Of a DNA stretch of 64,000 nucleotides, positions 18,111-28,397 are shown piece by piece. Position 1 is the stretch's first letter, and each line of letters opens with the position of its first letter. The notes beneath the pieces are model-generated. The model ran no database searches and was not told where the DNA came from. It worked only from the letters and a program-made list of their open reading frames with translations. Source of the stretch: Planctomycetota bacterium (GTDB lineage: Bacteria; Planctomycetota; UBA8742; UBA2392); assembly GCA_020849795.1 (NCBI GenBank), contig JADZFR010000044.1:1-64000 (forward strand). The letters are read 5' to 3'. A program made the position numbers and the translations under genes.

Positions 18111-18600
18111 GGGAGCGCAGTCTAATTTAAGCGTGCTGGGCGTCGACCCGGGTACCCGCGTTGTCGGATGGGCGGTGGTGCAGCAACAAGGCCGGAGTTT
18201 TCGGCTGGTGGCGTGCGGGGCCATCCGCGCACGCGGCGAAACGCTTGAGCAGCGGCTGGCCATGATCCACGCCGGGCTATTGGATGCGGCGCGGCTGCAC
18301 AGCGCCGCCGAAGCCGCCGTCGAGGAAGTGTTCGCCGGCAAGAACATGAAAAGCGCGCTCGCGATCGGGCAGGGGCGCGGCGTAGCGCTGGCCGCGCTTG
18401 GCACCGCCGGGCTGACGGTTAGTTCGTATGCCGCCAAGGTCATCAAGCGCGCAGTCACTGGTAATGGCAGCGCGAGCAAAGACCAGGTGGCGCGCATGGT
18501 GGCCCTGCAACTCGGCCTCGCCAGGCCGCCCGAACCGGCCGACATCACTGACGCCTGCGCCGTGGCGCTCACCCGCTTGGTCCGGCGCGTTCGCGATTGA
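18109..18600 (+). CDS. ruvC: Crossover junction endodeoxyribonuclease RuvC
   Basis: 163 residues. RuvC cuts four-way Holliday junctions symmetrically, acting with RuvAB in recombination repair. The acidic catalytic residues are visible: Asp in LGVDPGTRVVGWAV (residue ~13), Glu in VEEVFAGKN (~72) and Asp in the late ADITDACAVAL helix (~147); the usual ASKDQVARMV segment precedes it. The start is uncertain: ATG 18109 overlaps the divergent ComEA-like ATG by 2 nt, while a GTG at 18133 would remove the overlap and the first 8 residues. No ruvA or ruvB is in the window. The intergenic space to the next gene is 462 bp. Confidence 0.9.
   Translation: MGAQSNLSVLGVDPGTRVVGWAVVQQQGRSFRLVACGAIRARGETLEQRLAMIHAGLLDAARLHSAAEAAVEEVFAGKNMKSALAIGQGRGVALAALGTAGLTVSSYAAKVIKRAVTGNGSASKDQVARMVALQLGLARPPEPADITDACAVALTRLVRRVRD
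18119..18146 (-). promoter_or_regulatory. Putative promoter of the ComEA-like gene
   Basis: On the minus strand: TCGACG (18141-18146), 16-bp spacer, TAGACT (18119-18124), 8 nt before the ATG. It lies inside the ruvC coding sequence. Confidence 0.4.
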
Positions 18601-19062
18601 TCGCGCGCGGCAACATCCGTCACAGAGGGCATGCCCAATTGGGCTCCAGTGGCCCGACTGGGACGGTTTTCGTTCTCGGGCGGCCGATTTCGCTGGACGC
18701 CGCTGCTGCAAATTCATTACTTGGAGTGTGTTGCTTCACTTGCATGTTGACACGTCAAATGACCCGGCATACCAGCATCCATTTGATTCGTGCGACGTCG
18801 CGCCTTGCCATGGGCGCGGCCAACGTCATCTCCGTGGCGTGGCAGACTTGCGCGCTATCGCGAGAATGAAGCTGGCCCGGCTCTCGGGCCAATTGACCCA
18901 GCCATGCTTGCCGTCTCACTGCCGCCTTTGCGGCTGATGGCAATCGCACGGTCCGGGCATTCCAACAGCTGCGCCGCGCGTGCGGTGCTCTCTTCGAAGA
19001 GTCGGGACGACCCGTGCGGGCGGCTTGTTGCGCCATCGCATCGGTAGTCCGAAGGACGTGTT
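18601..19062. other. 462-bp intergenic region upstream of the antiporter pair
   Basis: I see no credible gene. There is a palindromic TTGAC-AC-GTCAA at 18747-18758, whose left half also reads as a -35 (TTGACA), with TACCAG 17 bp later; this could be an operator overlapping a promoter, at low confidence. An AAGGA ribosome-binding site immediately precedes ATG 19063. Confidence 0.35.
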
Positions 19063-19311
19063 ATGGACTCGCTCAACTACAATACAGCGCGCCGACTGCG
19101 CTTCGTCGGCCTGGTGATACTGGCCCTGGTGCTGGTGCTTGACCTGTTCTCGTCGCACAAGCCCCACTTCGCTGAGTACGGCTTCACCCTCGACGCTCTG
19201 CCGTGGTTCTATCCGATGCTCGGTTTCCTGAGCACGGTACTGCTGGTGGTGGTTGCCAAGTCGCTCGGAATCTTGCTGTGCAGGAAGGACCACTACTATG
19301 TTTCTGACTGA
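19063..19311 (+). CDS. Small two-helix membrane protein translationally coupled to the antiporter
   Basis: 82 residues with an AAGGA site 6 nt before the ATG. It has two predicted membrane helices (~14-29 FVGLVILALVLVLDLF and ~47-67 WFYPMLGFLSTVLLVVVAKS) and a charged tail (CRKDHYYVSD). The last 14 nt overlap the start of the antiporter gene, whose ribosome-binding site (AGGAAGG) lies inside this gene, so translation should be coupled. Most likely it is an accessory subunit of that transporter. I do not recognise it as any Mrp or Nuo subunit by sequence. Confidence 0.75.
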   Translation: MDSLNYNTARRLRFVGLVILALVLVLDLFSSHKPHFAEYGFTLDALPWFYPMLGFLSTVLLVVVAKSLGILLCRKDHYYVSD

Positions 19312-21112
19312 GATTCCGCCGGCAGTCGTGATGTTCATCGGCGCGCTCATGCTGCTGCTGTCGCGCGGCCGTGTGCGCTGGGTTGTCGGCTTGGTTGTCC
19401 CCGCGCTCGCGCTGACGCAGAGCTGGGTGGTGATTACGCAGGGTGTCAACTCCAGCATGATGTTCATGGGCATGGAGCTTTCGCCCGTGCACGTGCATCC
19501 GGCATCGGCCGCATTCGCCACGATCTTCTGCCTGATGGCGGGCATCGGCACGCTGTTCGCCCTGAACCAGCAGCGAAAGGCAGAACTTCCGGCTGCGTTC
19601 GTCTATGCAGGCGGCGCATTGGGCGTCACGTTCGCCGGCGACCTGCTGAGCATGCTCGTGTTCTGGGAAGTCATGCTGGTCAGCAGCGCAGTCATTATCT
19701 GGTGCGGCGGATATCGGCAGAGCTACAGCGCCGGATTACGCTACTTCGGGCTGCACGCGCTGGCCGGTGTCGCCATGCTGATCGGCGTGTCCATTGTGGC
19801 CGCGGCGCGCACCAGCGCCGGCGCACCAGACCCGCTGGCGTTCGTGCCGTTCGCAGACATGGCGTCGGGCTGGTCCGAAGTATCGTTGGCCAATGCCGGC
19901 CGCTGGCTGATCCTGCTTGCGCTACTGGTGTGCGCAGCCGCGCCGCCCTTCAGCGCATGGGTCTCTGACGCGTACCCTGAGGCCAGCGTGTGGGGCAGCG
20001 TGTTTCTCAGCGCCTACACGACCAAGGCCGCCGTGTTTGCGCTTATCGTTGCTTTCGCCGGGTTTGAGCTGCTGATGTGGCTCGGCCTGTTCATGGCGTT
20101 CTACGGCATTGTCTATGCGATGCTGGAGAACGACATCCGGCGCGTGCTTGCCTACAGCATCGTGAACCAGGTCGGGTTCATGCTTGTCGGCATCGGCATC
20201 GGAAGTGAACTGGCCATCGACGGCGCCACAGCCCACGCCTTTGCGCACATCATTTACAAAGCCGCGCTGATGATGGCCGCCGGCAGTGTCATCTACATGA
20301 CTTCGCGCCGCAACCTCAGCGAACTGGGTGGACTGTACCGCAGCATGCCGGTGACGCTCGTGTGCTGCGTGATCGCCGCGCTTGCGATTTCGGCGTTTCC
20401 GCTCACCAGCGGGTTCACCACCAAGACGATGGTCGATGATGCGGTCGCCCACCAGGCCCACGTGCTGGCGGCAAGCGGCGAGCCGCGCTCTACCCTGATT
20501 CTCGTGTGGCTGGGGCTTGAGATTGCTTCGGCAGGCGTGTTCCTGCATGCCGGCATCAAGTTCCCGTGGTTCGTGTTCTTTGCCAAGGACTCGGGCCTCC
20601 GCCCCAAGGACCCACCCTGGAACATGCAGGCCGGGATGGTGGTTCTTGCCGCGCTGTGCATCCTGCTTGGCGTGTTCCCGGGTGTGTTGTACGGGATTCT
20701 GCCGTACGAGGCGGCAGCGCTTGAGTACGCGCCGATTGTGTTCGACTACTCACACGTCATGAAGATGCTGGGCTTGTTGCTGTTCAGCGGCCTTGCGTTC
20801 TTCATGTTGCTGCCGATGCTTGAACGCAAGCGCACGATCACCCTGGACGTCGATTGGACATGGCGCCAGTTCCTGCCCCGCTTCTGGAAAGAGATTGCCA
20901 CGCCCCTGGCCGAGTCTGCGCTGCGAGTGCGCGATGCCGCAGTCACCTTGCTTCTCAAGCCACTCGGCGAATCGCGCAGCCATAGTCCGGTGCTGCGCTA
21001 TGTCGCCGGCTGGTCAATCAGCGCCCCGGTGCTTGTGGTGGTGATGATGTTGCTGGGTTACCTGGGCTGGATGTTCCTGCGTGGTGTTGGCGCGCTTCCG
21101 ATCACGGATTGA
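19298..21112 (+). CDS. MrpD/NuoN-type proton antiporter subunit
   Basis: 604 residues with about 14 membrane helices. It belongs to the proton-antiporter family shared by Mrp Na+/H+ antiporter subunits A/D and complex I subunits L/M/N. Family signs are a charged Glu in a helix early on (VFWEVMLVSS near residue 130), APPFSAWVSDAYPEAS near 215, ENDIRRVLAYSIVNQVGFML near 285 with the AHAFAHIIYKAALMM helix near 310, and FPLTSGFTTK near 370. The start ATG 19298 follows an AGGAAGG site and overlaps the upstream small gene. Only one antiporter subunit is present, with no mrpB/C/E/F/G or other nuo genes. Its partner complex is unclear; it could act alone or with subunits encoded elsewhere. Confidence 0.8.
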   Translation: MFLTEIPPAVVMFIGALMLLLSRGRVRWVVGLVVPALALTQSWVVITQGVNSSMMFMGMELSPVHVHPASAAFATIFCLMAGIGTLFALNQQRKAELPAAFVYAGGALGVTFAGDLLSMLVFWEVMLVSSAVIIWCGGYRQSYSAGLRYFGLHALAGVAMLIGVSIVAAARTSAGAPDPLAFVPFADMASGWSEVSLANAGRWLILLALLVCAAAPPFSAWVSDAYPEASVWGSVFLSAYTTKAAVFALIVAFAGFELLMWLGLFMAFYGIVYAMLENDIRRVLAYSIVNQVGFMLVGIGIGSELAIDGATAHAFAHIIYKAALMMAAGSVIYMTSRRNLSELGGLYRSMPVTLVCCVIAALAISAFPLTSGFTTKTMVDDAVAHQAHVLAASGEPRSTLILVWLGLEIASAGVFLHAGIKFPWFVFFAKDSGLRPKDPPWNMQAGMVVLAALCILLGVFPGVLYGILPYEAAALEYAPIVFDYSHVMKMLGLLLFSGLAFFMLLPMLERKRTITLDVDWTWRQFLPRFWKEIATPLAESALRVRDAAVTLLLKPLGESRSHSPVLRYVAGWSISAPVLVVVMMLLGYLGWMFLRGVGALPITD

Positions 21113-21136
21113 TGCGCTGGCCGCGGTGCCGCCGGG

Positions 21137-22123
21137 TCATTGCAGCAGCCCGGCGGCCTCTTCGGCGGCGGCTGTGCCCTCGTACTTCTTGATAAACTTC
21201 TCCAGGTTTGTGCGGCGATCTTCGTCCGACTTGGCCTTCTTGTTCGCTTCATGCGTCTTGGCCAACTGGTCCCACGCCTTGAGCTCTTCTTTCACCTGCT
21301 TGTCCTTCTTCAGCTCCTTGAGTTCCTCGCCTGCTTCGTCGCCCAGTGGCAGGCCCTTGTAGGCCTTGCCTGCCAGAGCCTCGAGCATCGGGATCGCCTC
21401 GTGGTAGCGGCGGCCCGCCTTCAACTCATCGATCTTCAGGCGCAGCTTCATGACGTGCTCATCGACCGCGGCAACGACATACTCGGCGTCGGCCACGGCT
21501 GCATCGTTGGGCGCAGCCTCTTTGACTTTCAGCGCCGACGCCCGGGCCGCCGCGTACTCGCCTGCCTCGAACTGTGTGGCCGCGGGCACCAGCTCAGGCG
21601 CGATTTCCATGCGGCGCAGCTTCACATACTTGATACGCGCCAGCTGTTTGCGCACTTCGGCGGCATAACCGTCCCCGCCGCCCTGCCACGCGACTTTGCC
21701 GTCGGGGCCGATCACGTAGCTGTACGGCAGGTGCAGGCGCTGGGCGCCGTCGTACTTGATGAAGTCGCACTCGAGATGAATCGCAATCGGCATGGTCAAG
21801 CCGCGTGCCAACGCGTACTTCTCCATCTCTTCTTTGGTGCTGTCCTGACAATTGATCAGGAACATGCGCAGGCCGCGGTCTTTGAACTCGTTCCACATGG
21901 CCTGGTTAGAAGGCAACGCCTTCACGCAGGGCCCTCACTTGGGGCCCCAGTACTTGAACAGCACCACGTCGCCTTTGCACTGGTGCATGGTGATCGCCTC
22001 GTCGGCGGGCGGGTTGACCAGCGTCTTGGCATGGAATTCGGGCGCATCCTGGCCAACGAGCTGCAATTGCGCGCACAGAGATGGCGCAAGGCACAAGGCG
22101 ATGACGAGACAGGCAAGGCGCAC
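21137..22123 (-). CDS. TlpA/thioredoxin-like secreted selenoprotein (UGPC active site) with C-terminal helical domain
   Basis: 328 residues if the TGA at 21937-21935 (codon 63) is read as selenocysteine. The start is GTG 22123, with AGGA 8 nt upstream. Residues 1-18 are a signal peptide (MRLACLVIALCLAPSLCA), followed by a TlpA/redoxin opening (GQDAPEF). The frame then reads KYWGPK-U-GPCVKALP, where the thioredoxin active site would read W..WCGPC; the TGA sits exactly on the first active-site Cys. Downstream VIGPDGKVAWQGGG is the usual TlpA strand-turn. Residues ~165-328 are charged helices, possibly TPR-like. A perfect hairpin follows the TGA (21909-21923). Expected role: extracytoplasmic thiol-disulfide or peroxide chemistry. 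Alternative: a nonsense mutation in a Cys codon. No sel gene is in the window. Confidence 0.8.
21909..21937 (-). promoter_or_regulatory. Candidate bacterial SECIS element with its UGA
   Basis: On the minus strand the TGA (21937-21935) is followed, after 11 nt, by GAAGGC-GTT-GCCTTC (21923-21909), a perfect 6-bp stem with a 3-nt loop. The first loop base is G and the loop begins 17 nt after the UGA. Bacterial SECIS models require a G in the first two loop positions and a loop about 16-37 nt from the UGA, so it fits at the short end. Confidence 0.65.
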
Positions 22124-22154
22124 GGGGCATTCCTATGAGTGTGGTTCATTTACA

Positions 22155-22182
22155 AGTGTACCCGCCGGCTGCCGCCTTTCAC
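22155..22182 (-). promoter_or_regulatory. Putative promoter of the selenoprotein gene
   Basis: Minus strand: GTGAAA (22177-22182), 16-bp spacer, TACACT (22155-22160). The hexamers and spacing are identical to those upstream of pyruvate kinase. The predicted start is near 22148, about 25 nt before the GTG. Confidence 0.45.
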
Positions 22183-22375
22183 CAAAACAAACGTGCCGCG
22201 TGATGCGAGGTGTGCAACCTGCCCAGACGTTGTTGTTTCAAGCCCCATGACGCTCGTGCTGGCCGGGCTGACCAGACCCATCCAGCCGACGGGAGTATCC
22301 CAAAAACTTGACTTGGCCGTGACATTTGCCGCTTGTGTTTGGCTATGCTGGAAACTCATCGATCCGGAGACGACC

Positions 22376-23854
22376 ATGGGACGCCTTCTCTTGGCCCTGC
22401 CGCTGTTGCTCTGCCTTGCTACGGTTTCAACCAGCGCGCAGAACGCCAACTCCGTGGCCCTTCTGGGCGCCAAAGAACCCGAACACCGCGTTGAGGGCGC
22501 CCGTCGCCTGGTCAACGACGGCGACAAGAAGTCCATTCTCGCGTTGCTCAAGGCCCTGACGACAGAACAGGACGGTTTCGCCGGCCGCGAAATGGGCATG
22601 ACACTCAAAGACCTCAAGGACGAGGATGGCCTCGCGCAGGCCGAGCGCACGATTACGGGCTGGCGCAAGACAGAAGAAATGTTCGCCGCGTACTGGGCGC
22701 TCACCGGCCTTGCTCACGGCGCCACGGAAAAGGGCGACGCGATCCTCAAGACCGCGTTGACCAAGAAACATGCCAAAGAAGTCAGCCTCGCCGCCTGCGC
22801 CCTGGAAGCCATCGGCGAGTCAAGCCGCATCGAACTGGCGGAACATGTGCTGCCCATTCTCACCGCGTACGCGCCCGAGCACGACAAGGGCAACGTGTTC
22901 GAGACGCTGTCGGCCATCACCGCCGCGCGTAAACTCTGCCCGGCGGAAGGCATTGACGTGCAGAAGCCGTTCATCCTGGCGCTGCTCAACGTGCTGGAGC
23001 AATCGCAGGACGACCGCATCAAGTACTTCGCCGCGCTGGGCCTGAGCCGCATCACCGGCAAACCCGCGTACCTGGACGGACGCTGGTGGCGCAACTGGCT
23101 GCTCAAGGGCGACGCCGAAGAACACCAGGGCAAGTCCGTCGCCGCGCCGACGTTTTTCAACGCCGAAGCCGTGGGCAAACGCGTAATCTTCGCAATTGAC
23201 GTAAGCGGCAGCATGGAGTGGCCCGCCGACATGGACCGCGTGCGAAACCCCGTGACCGGCAAGGGTGCCGACAAGGGCCCCGACTACACGGGCGTTCGCA
23301 CCAAGCTGGACCTGGCCAAGGTTGAACTGCTCTGGAGCCTGGAGCATCTGCCCGAGGACTACTACTTCAACATCATCACCTACGAGACCAAGCACAAGCT
23401 GATCGACGAAGCCGTAACCGGACTGGTCGAAGCCAATAGCGCCAACAAGTTCAAGCTAAGCAACGCGGTGCGCGCGCTGAAGGCAAACGGGGGTACCAAC
23501 ATCCATGGCAGCCTGATTCGAGCGTTTGGTGTGGTGCGCAAGGGACAGGTGAAAGACGACCCCGCGCTGGACCGCACCGCAATGCTGGAGGGCGCGGACA
23601 CGATCTTTTTCATGACCGACGGCAGCCCGAGCTGGAGTGACGACAGCACAGCCTATGGCCGCGTAGACCCCAAGTGGGGCTCCATCGGCAACGGCCGCTT
23701 CTGCGAGCCCGCGAACATCCTGGCCGACATCGCCCGCGTGAACACGTTCCGGAAGATCGTGATCCACGCCATCGCGATCGGCAAGGACGCCGACAAAGAC
23801 CTGATGAAGAAGCTTGCCGAACAGAATCACGGAACTTTCGTCGAACGCGGGTGA
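22376..23854 (+). CDS. Secreted HEAT-repeat plus vWA-domain protein
   Basis: 492 residues from ATG 22376, with GGAG 6-7 nt upstream and TATGCT at 22344-22349. A signal peptide (MGRLLLALPLLLCLATVSTSAQ) leads into an all-helical, HEAT/ARM-like region to about residue 240 (EHRVEGARRLVNDGDKK, VSLAACALEAIGE, FAALGLSRITGKP). A von Willebrand A domain follows (~265-490) with the MIDAS motif AIDVSGSM near 275 and FMTDGSP near 410, and ends in KIVIHAIAIGKD. This HEAT-then-vWA order is common in planctomycete exported proteins of unknown role. The metal-binding vWA domain suggests protein-protein interaction at the cell surface. It is divergent from the selenoprotein gene, with about 250 bp between them. 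Confidence 0.8.
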   Translation: MGRLLLALPLLLCLATVSTSAQNANSVALLGAKEPEHRVEGARRLVNDGDKKSILALLKALTTEQDGFAGREMGMTLKDLKDEDGLAQAERTITGWRKTEEMFAAYWALTGLAHGATEKGDAILKTALTKKHAKEVSLAACALEAIGESSRIELAEHVLPILTAYAPEHDKGNVFETLSAITAARKLCPAEGIDVQKPFILALLNVLEQSQDDRIKYFAALGLSRITGKPAYLDGRWWRNWLLKGDAEEHQGKSVAAPTFFNAEAVGKRVIFAIDVSGSMEWPADMDRVRNPVTGKGADKGPDYTGVRTKLDLAKVELLWSLEHLPEDYYFNIITYETKHKLIDEAVTGLVEANSANKFKLSNAVRALKANGGTNIHGSLIRAFGVVRKGQVKDDPALDRTAMLEGADTIFFMTDGSPSWSDDSTAYGRVDPKWGSIGNGRFCEPANILADIARVNTFRKIVIHAIAIGKDADKDLMKKLAEQNHGTFVERG

Positions 23855-23912
23855 GCAGTTTCTGCCACCTGCCTCAAGGATTCCCGCGCAGGCATTACTG
23901 CCCGGTACTGGC

Positions 23913-23918
23913 TATGCT
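23913..23918 (+). promoter_or_regulatory. Candidate -10 element, leaderless arrangement
   Basis: TATGCT, 6 nt (GCCCTG), then ATG 23925. No Shine-Dalgarno sequence is visible. Confidence 0.45.
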
Positions 23919-23924
23919 GCCCTG

Positions 23925-24476
23925 ATGGAGTCGCCGGTCTTCATGTTCCACAAGCCCCGCGCTTGTGTGGTTACCCGCGCGGATGAGCACGGGCGTCGTA
24001 CTGTTTTCGATCTTCTGCCCGGCTGGGTGCGCGATGAGGGTTGGCAAGCTGTGGGGCGGCTTGACATGGACTCGAGAGGACTGCTGCTGTTCGTGCGCGA
24101 CGGCGCCCTGCAAGAGCGGCTTTCGCGGCCGGGGCTGCACGACAAAGTCTACGAGGTCTGGGTACGCGGCCGTGTCACGCCGGCGCACATCGCGGCGCTG
24201 CGGGCTGGCATTGAGACGCCGCTGGGTGTGATGCGGGCCAAAGCGGTTGAACTCAAGGGCGGGGCCGGGCCCAAGTCGCGCGTGCTGGTCACGCTTGACG
24301 AAGGCCAGAACCGCCAGATCCGCCGCATGTTCAGCGCGCTCGAAGACCCGCAGACCGGCAAGGCACTCAAGGTGACCGACCTCAAGCGCACGGAGATGGG
24401 GCCATTGCAGTTGGACGTGGCCAGCGGCACCTGGCGGTGGTTGACAGCCGTCGAGTGCGCGGCGCTGGGCGCGTAG
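23925..24476 (+). CDS. RsuA/RluB/RluE-family pseudouridine synthase (no S4 domain)
   Basis: 183 residues. These enzymes convert a specific uridine in rRNA to pseudouridine. Motifs: the opening FMFHKPRACVVTR, then the catalytic loop VGRLDMDSRGLLLF near residue 47 with the catalytic Asp, KVYEVWVRG near 77, and the family's RQIRRMF near 135. It lacks the N-terminal S4 RNA-binding domain present in RsuA and RluB, as in RluE, so a 23S rRNA target similar to that of RluE is plausible but not shown. The start is ATG 23925 directly after a -10 like element; the frame is open upstream but overlaps the preceding gene region without homology. It converges with the XRE-TPR gene 29 bp on. Confidence 0.85.
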   Translation: MESPVFMFHKPRACVVTRADEHGRRTVFDLLPGWVRDEGWQAVGRLDMDSRGLLLFVRDGALQERLSRPGLHDKVYEVWVRGRVTPAHIAALRAGIETPLGVMRAKAVELKGGAGPKSRVLVTLDEGQNRQIRRMFSALEDPQTGKALKVTDLKRTEMGPLQLDVASGTWRWLTAVECAALGA

Positions 24477-24505
24477 CCGATTGGGATGAGACCCACTCGG
24501 CCAAC

Positions 24506-25942
24506 TTACGCGAACCATCCTGCAAACGCGCCGAAGCCTTTTTCGTAATGTTCTCGAAAAAACGTGTTGGCTTGCTGCTGTAGCTCGCCTCCAACGTTCA
24601 GAAGCTGCGCATTGCGATAGTGCATCGTGCGCGCGAGCATCGACATGCACTGGTTGGCGGGCGCGGCCTGCAACTGCTCGTTGGCCTTGGCCAGCCACTT
24701 CTTCGCGCTGCGGTCTTTGCACTTTCGGGCAAGCAGCGTGATGTAGACAAAGCGATCAAAGTGTTCGTTGTCGGCGGCGCGCGTGGTGGGCGGCCCGTCT
24801 TTCACAAACTCGGCGGCTTTTCGCGTTTCGCCGCGGTCGCACTCGGCTACATGGCGCACCAGTGCCCAGAACCAGTCTCGACCCTCGCCGTTGTCCCAGC
24901 GCTTCAGAGCCTGTGACAGTGCCTGGGCGTCGTCGCGCCACAGCGCCTGCGCGACCATACCCTGGCGGTGCGCCTGGCCGCATTCTCCCATGTCGAGCGC
25001 CTGTGTAAACGTGAGCCGGCCGGTGTACATCAGGCACATGATCAGCATGCTGCGCTGCGCGTCGGCCATGCGCGCCTCAGGTTGAGGCTCGGCCTCGACG
25101 ATGCGGCGCAGCGCCTCGTGCAGATTGCCCTGTTCCATCAGCGCGTAGCCGGACATCGCCAACAGGAACTTCCCCACGTTGCTTCGTTGCAGCGCTTCGC
25201 CGCACATCGCGCGCACACCCTCACATAATGCCTGCGACTCGCGAAGGCGGCCCACACTCTGCAGTGCGTTAGCCAGGTTGAAGGCTTCGTTCAAGCCGCT
25301 GGCGTCAATCAACGCGTCGCGTGCCAGCGCGCGCCGAAACAGCTTGCTCTGGGCGCGGATAGCAGCGTCGCCGTCGCGACGCAGAAACGCGTGATAGCTA
25401 AGTGTACGGTCGAAGCGCTGCTGCAGCGCTTCGTCGTCGCACAGCCGCGCAACCTGTTCAGCGGCACGCTTGAGGTCGTCGGCTTTCTCGAGCTGCCAGG
25501 CATCCAGGGCAGCCCAATAGTCGGTCAGCAGTTTGTCGAAGATGGGTGCTGTGCGCTCGTTGATTCGCGCGCGCAGGTCCTGGTAGCGGGTCAGCGCATC
25601 ATTGAGTTCGCGCAGCACCTTCAGGTGGTGTTTGCCGGTCAACGAGCCCAGCTGCATGCTTGCCACGCTGTTCATGGCAGCCACGAGTTCAAGCAGGTCG
25701 CCGGCCATGCGCTCGGTGCCTGAGTTCACGTCGCTTAAGAATGCTGTGCCCTCCCCCACCAGCAGCCACGCGGGGTTAACGCCGAGTTTGCGCACAAGGT
25801 CAGCGCCGAAGTCCATGGGCATTTTTCCGCCGCGCATGTAGCGACTGACGTTGTTGCGCTGGGTGCCGGTCTTGCGTGCGATCTCAGCCTGCGGCCAGCG
25901 CTCACAAAGGAAGGTCAGGCGGTCCTGGAATTCGGTCGGCAT
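24506..25942 (-). CDS. XRE/CI-like HTH protein with long helical (TPR-like) C-terminal region
   Basis: 478 residues from ATG 25942. Residues ~5-70 resemble a CI-repressor-type HTH: QAEIARKTGTQRNNVSRYMRGG is helix-turn-helix and NPAWLLVGEG is the usual end of that domain. Residues ~75-478 are helical, with TPR-like pairs such as NLANALQSVGRLRESQALCE and MSGYALMEQGNLHEALRR. A DNA-binding head plus TPR sensor tail is the layout of quorum or starvation regulators such as the RRNPP group, but this is analogy. It has no visible ribosome-binding site. It is divergent from the large surface protein at 26192, with an AT-rich 250-bp spacer, so it may regulate that gene. No phage genes are nearby. Confidence 0.7.
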   Translation of the reverse strand: MPTEFQDRLTFLCERWPQAEIARKTGTQRNNVSRYMRGGKMPMDFGADLVRKLGVNPAWLLVGEGTAFLSDVNSGTERMAGDLLELVAAMNSVASMQLGSLTGKHHLKVLRELNDALTRYQDLRARINERTAPIFDKLLTDYWAALDAWQLEKADDLKRAAEQVARLCDDEALQQRFDRTLSYHAFLRRDGDAAIRAQSKLFRRALARDALIDASGLNEAFNLANALQSVGRLRESQALCEGVRAMCGEALQRSNVGKFLLAMSGYALMEQGNLHEALRRIVEAEPQPEARMADAQRSMLIMCLMYTGRLTFTQALDMGECGQAHRQGMVAQALWRDDAQALSQALKRWDNGEGRDWFWALVRHVAECDRGETRKAAEFVKDGPPTTRAADNEHFDRFVYITLLARKCKDRSAKKWLAKANEQLQAAPANQCMSMLARTMHYRNAQLLNVGGELQQQANTFFREHYEKGFGAFAGWFA

Positions 25943-26191
25943 GAGATTTCGGGTCTCGGGTCTGCGGTATTGGGCCGCGCCCCACACGTCACGGCGCATC
26001 GCACAGTCACCACACAGGACGCGCTGTTCACTTTCCGTGACAACTCACAATTGGTCGTCATTTATACGATACACGATGTTTCAGAGATTGCTACGCCATT
26101 GTCGCGTTCTCGTTACAGTTGGTTCCGGGTGATGGACAAAGGAGCACCTGCGTCCATCACCCGCAACTTCGAACGAAACCGGAGACAACCC

Positions 26192-28147
<1,956 letters not shown>

Positions 28148-28165
28148 GCCTTCTGCCAGGAATCC

Positions 28166-28195
28166 GGGGGCGGTGTGAGCACTCACCCCGCCCCC
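28166..28195 (+). terminator. Strong GC-rich hairpin after the GEVED gene
   Basis: GGGGGCGGTGTGAG pairs with CTCACCCCGCCCCC around a CA turn, with one mismatch, starting 19 bp after the stop codon. Confidence 0.65.
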
Positions 28196-28197
28196 AA

Positions 28198-28359
28198 GAG
28201 CGCTTTCGGGGTTTGTTTGCAGAGATTCCGCGCCGCGCCGAGCGAGCAGATCAAGGAGCGCGGACACAGGCGGGGCTGGAAGCCACGCTGAGGAAGCGCG
28301 ACGAAGAGATGCGAAGCTCGCCGCAAGCGGAAGCCTGCAAACAAACCTTGAAAGTGCTC
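28198..28359. repeat. Long imperfect inverted repeat (25-bp outer arms) between two terminators
   Basis: The arms 28198-28222 and 28335-28359 match over 25 bp with three differences, all of which are G-U compatible in RNA. A 13-bp core (GGTTTGTTTGCAG / CTGCAAACAAACC) is perfect. Complementarity continues inward imperfectly (TTCCGC and GCG.CGAGC blocks) to about 28258 and 28303. The element could be a structured RNA, a palindromic dispersed repeat or a MITE-like element. It carries no credible gene. Confidence 0.6.
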
Positions 28360-28397
28360 CAGGAACCAGCCAGCCGCGCGGAGCAACCGCAAGGCTA

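Noticed and set aside
21935..21937. Reading the TGA as an ordinary stop, giving a 62-residue protein and a separate 262-residue gene starting at GTG 21925
   Set aside because: Both pieces align as one continuous thioredoxin-like protein in one frame. The second piece would begin in the middle of the active site (VKALP), with no ribosome-binding site at a proper distance and no signal peptide.
24506..25942. Prophage, suggested by the CI-repressor-like HTH
   Set aside because: No integrase, structural, lysis or other phage gene is near; the C-terminal part is TPR-like and not a LexA/CI peptidase.
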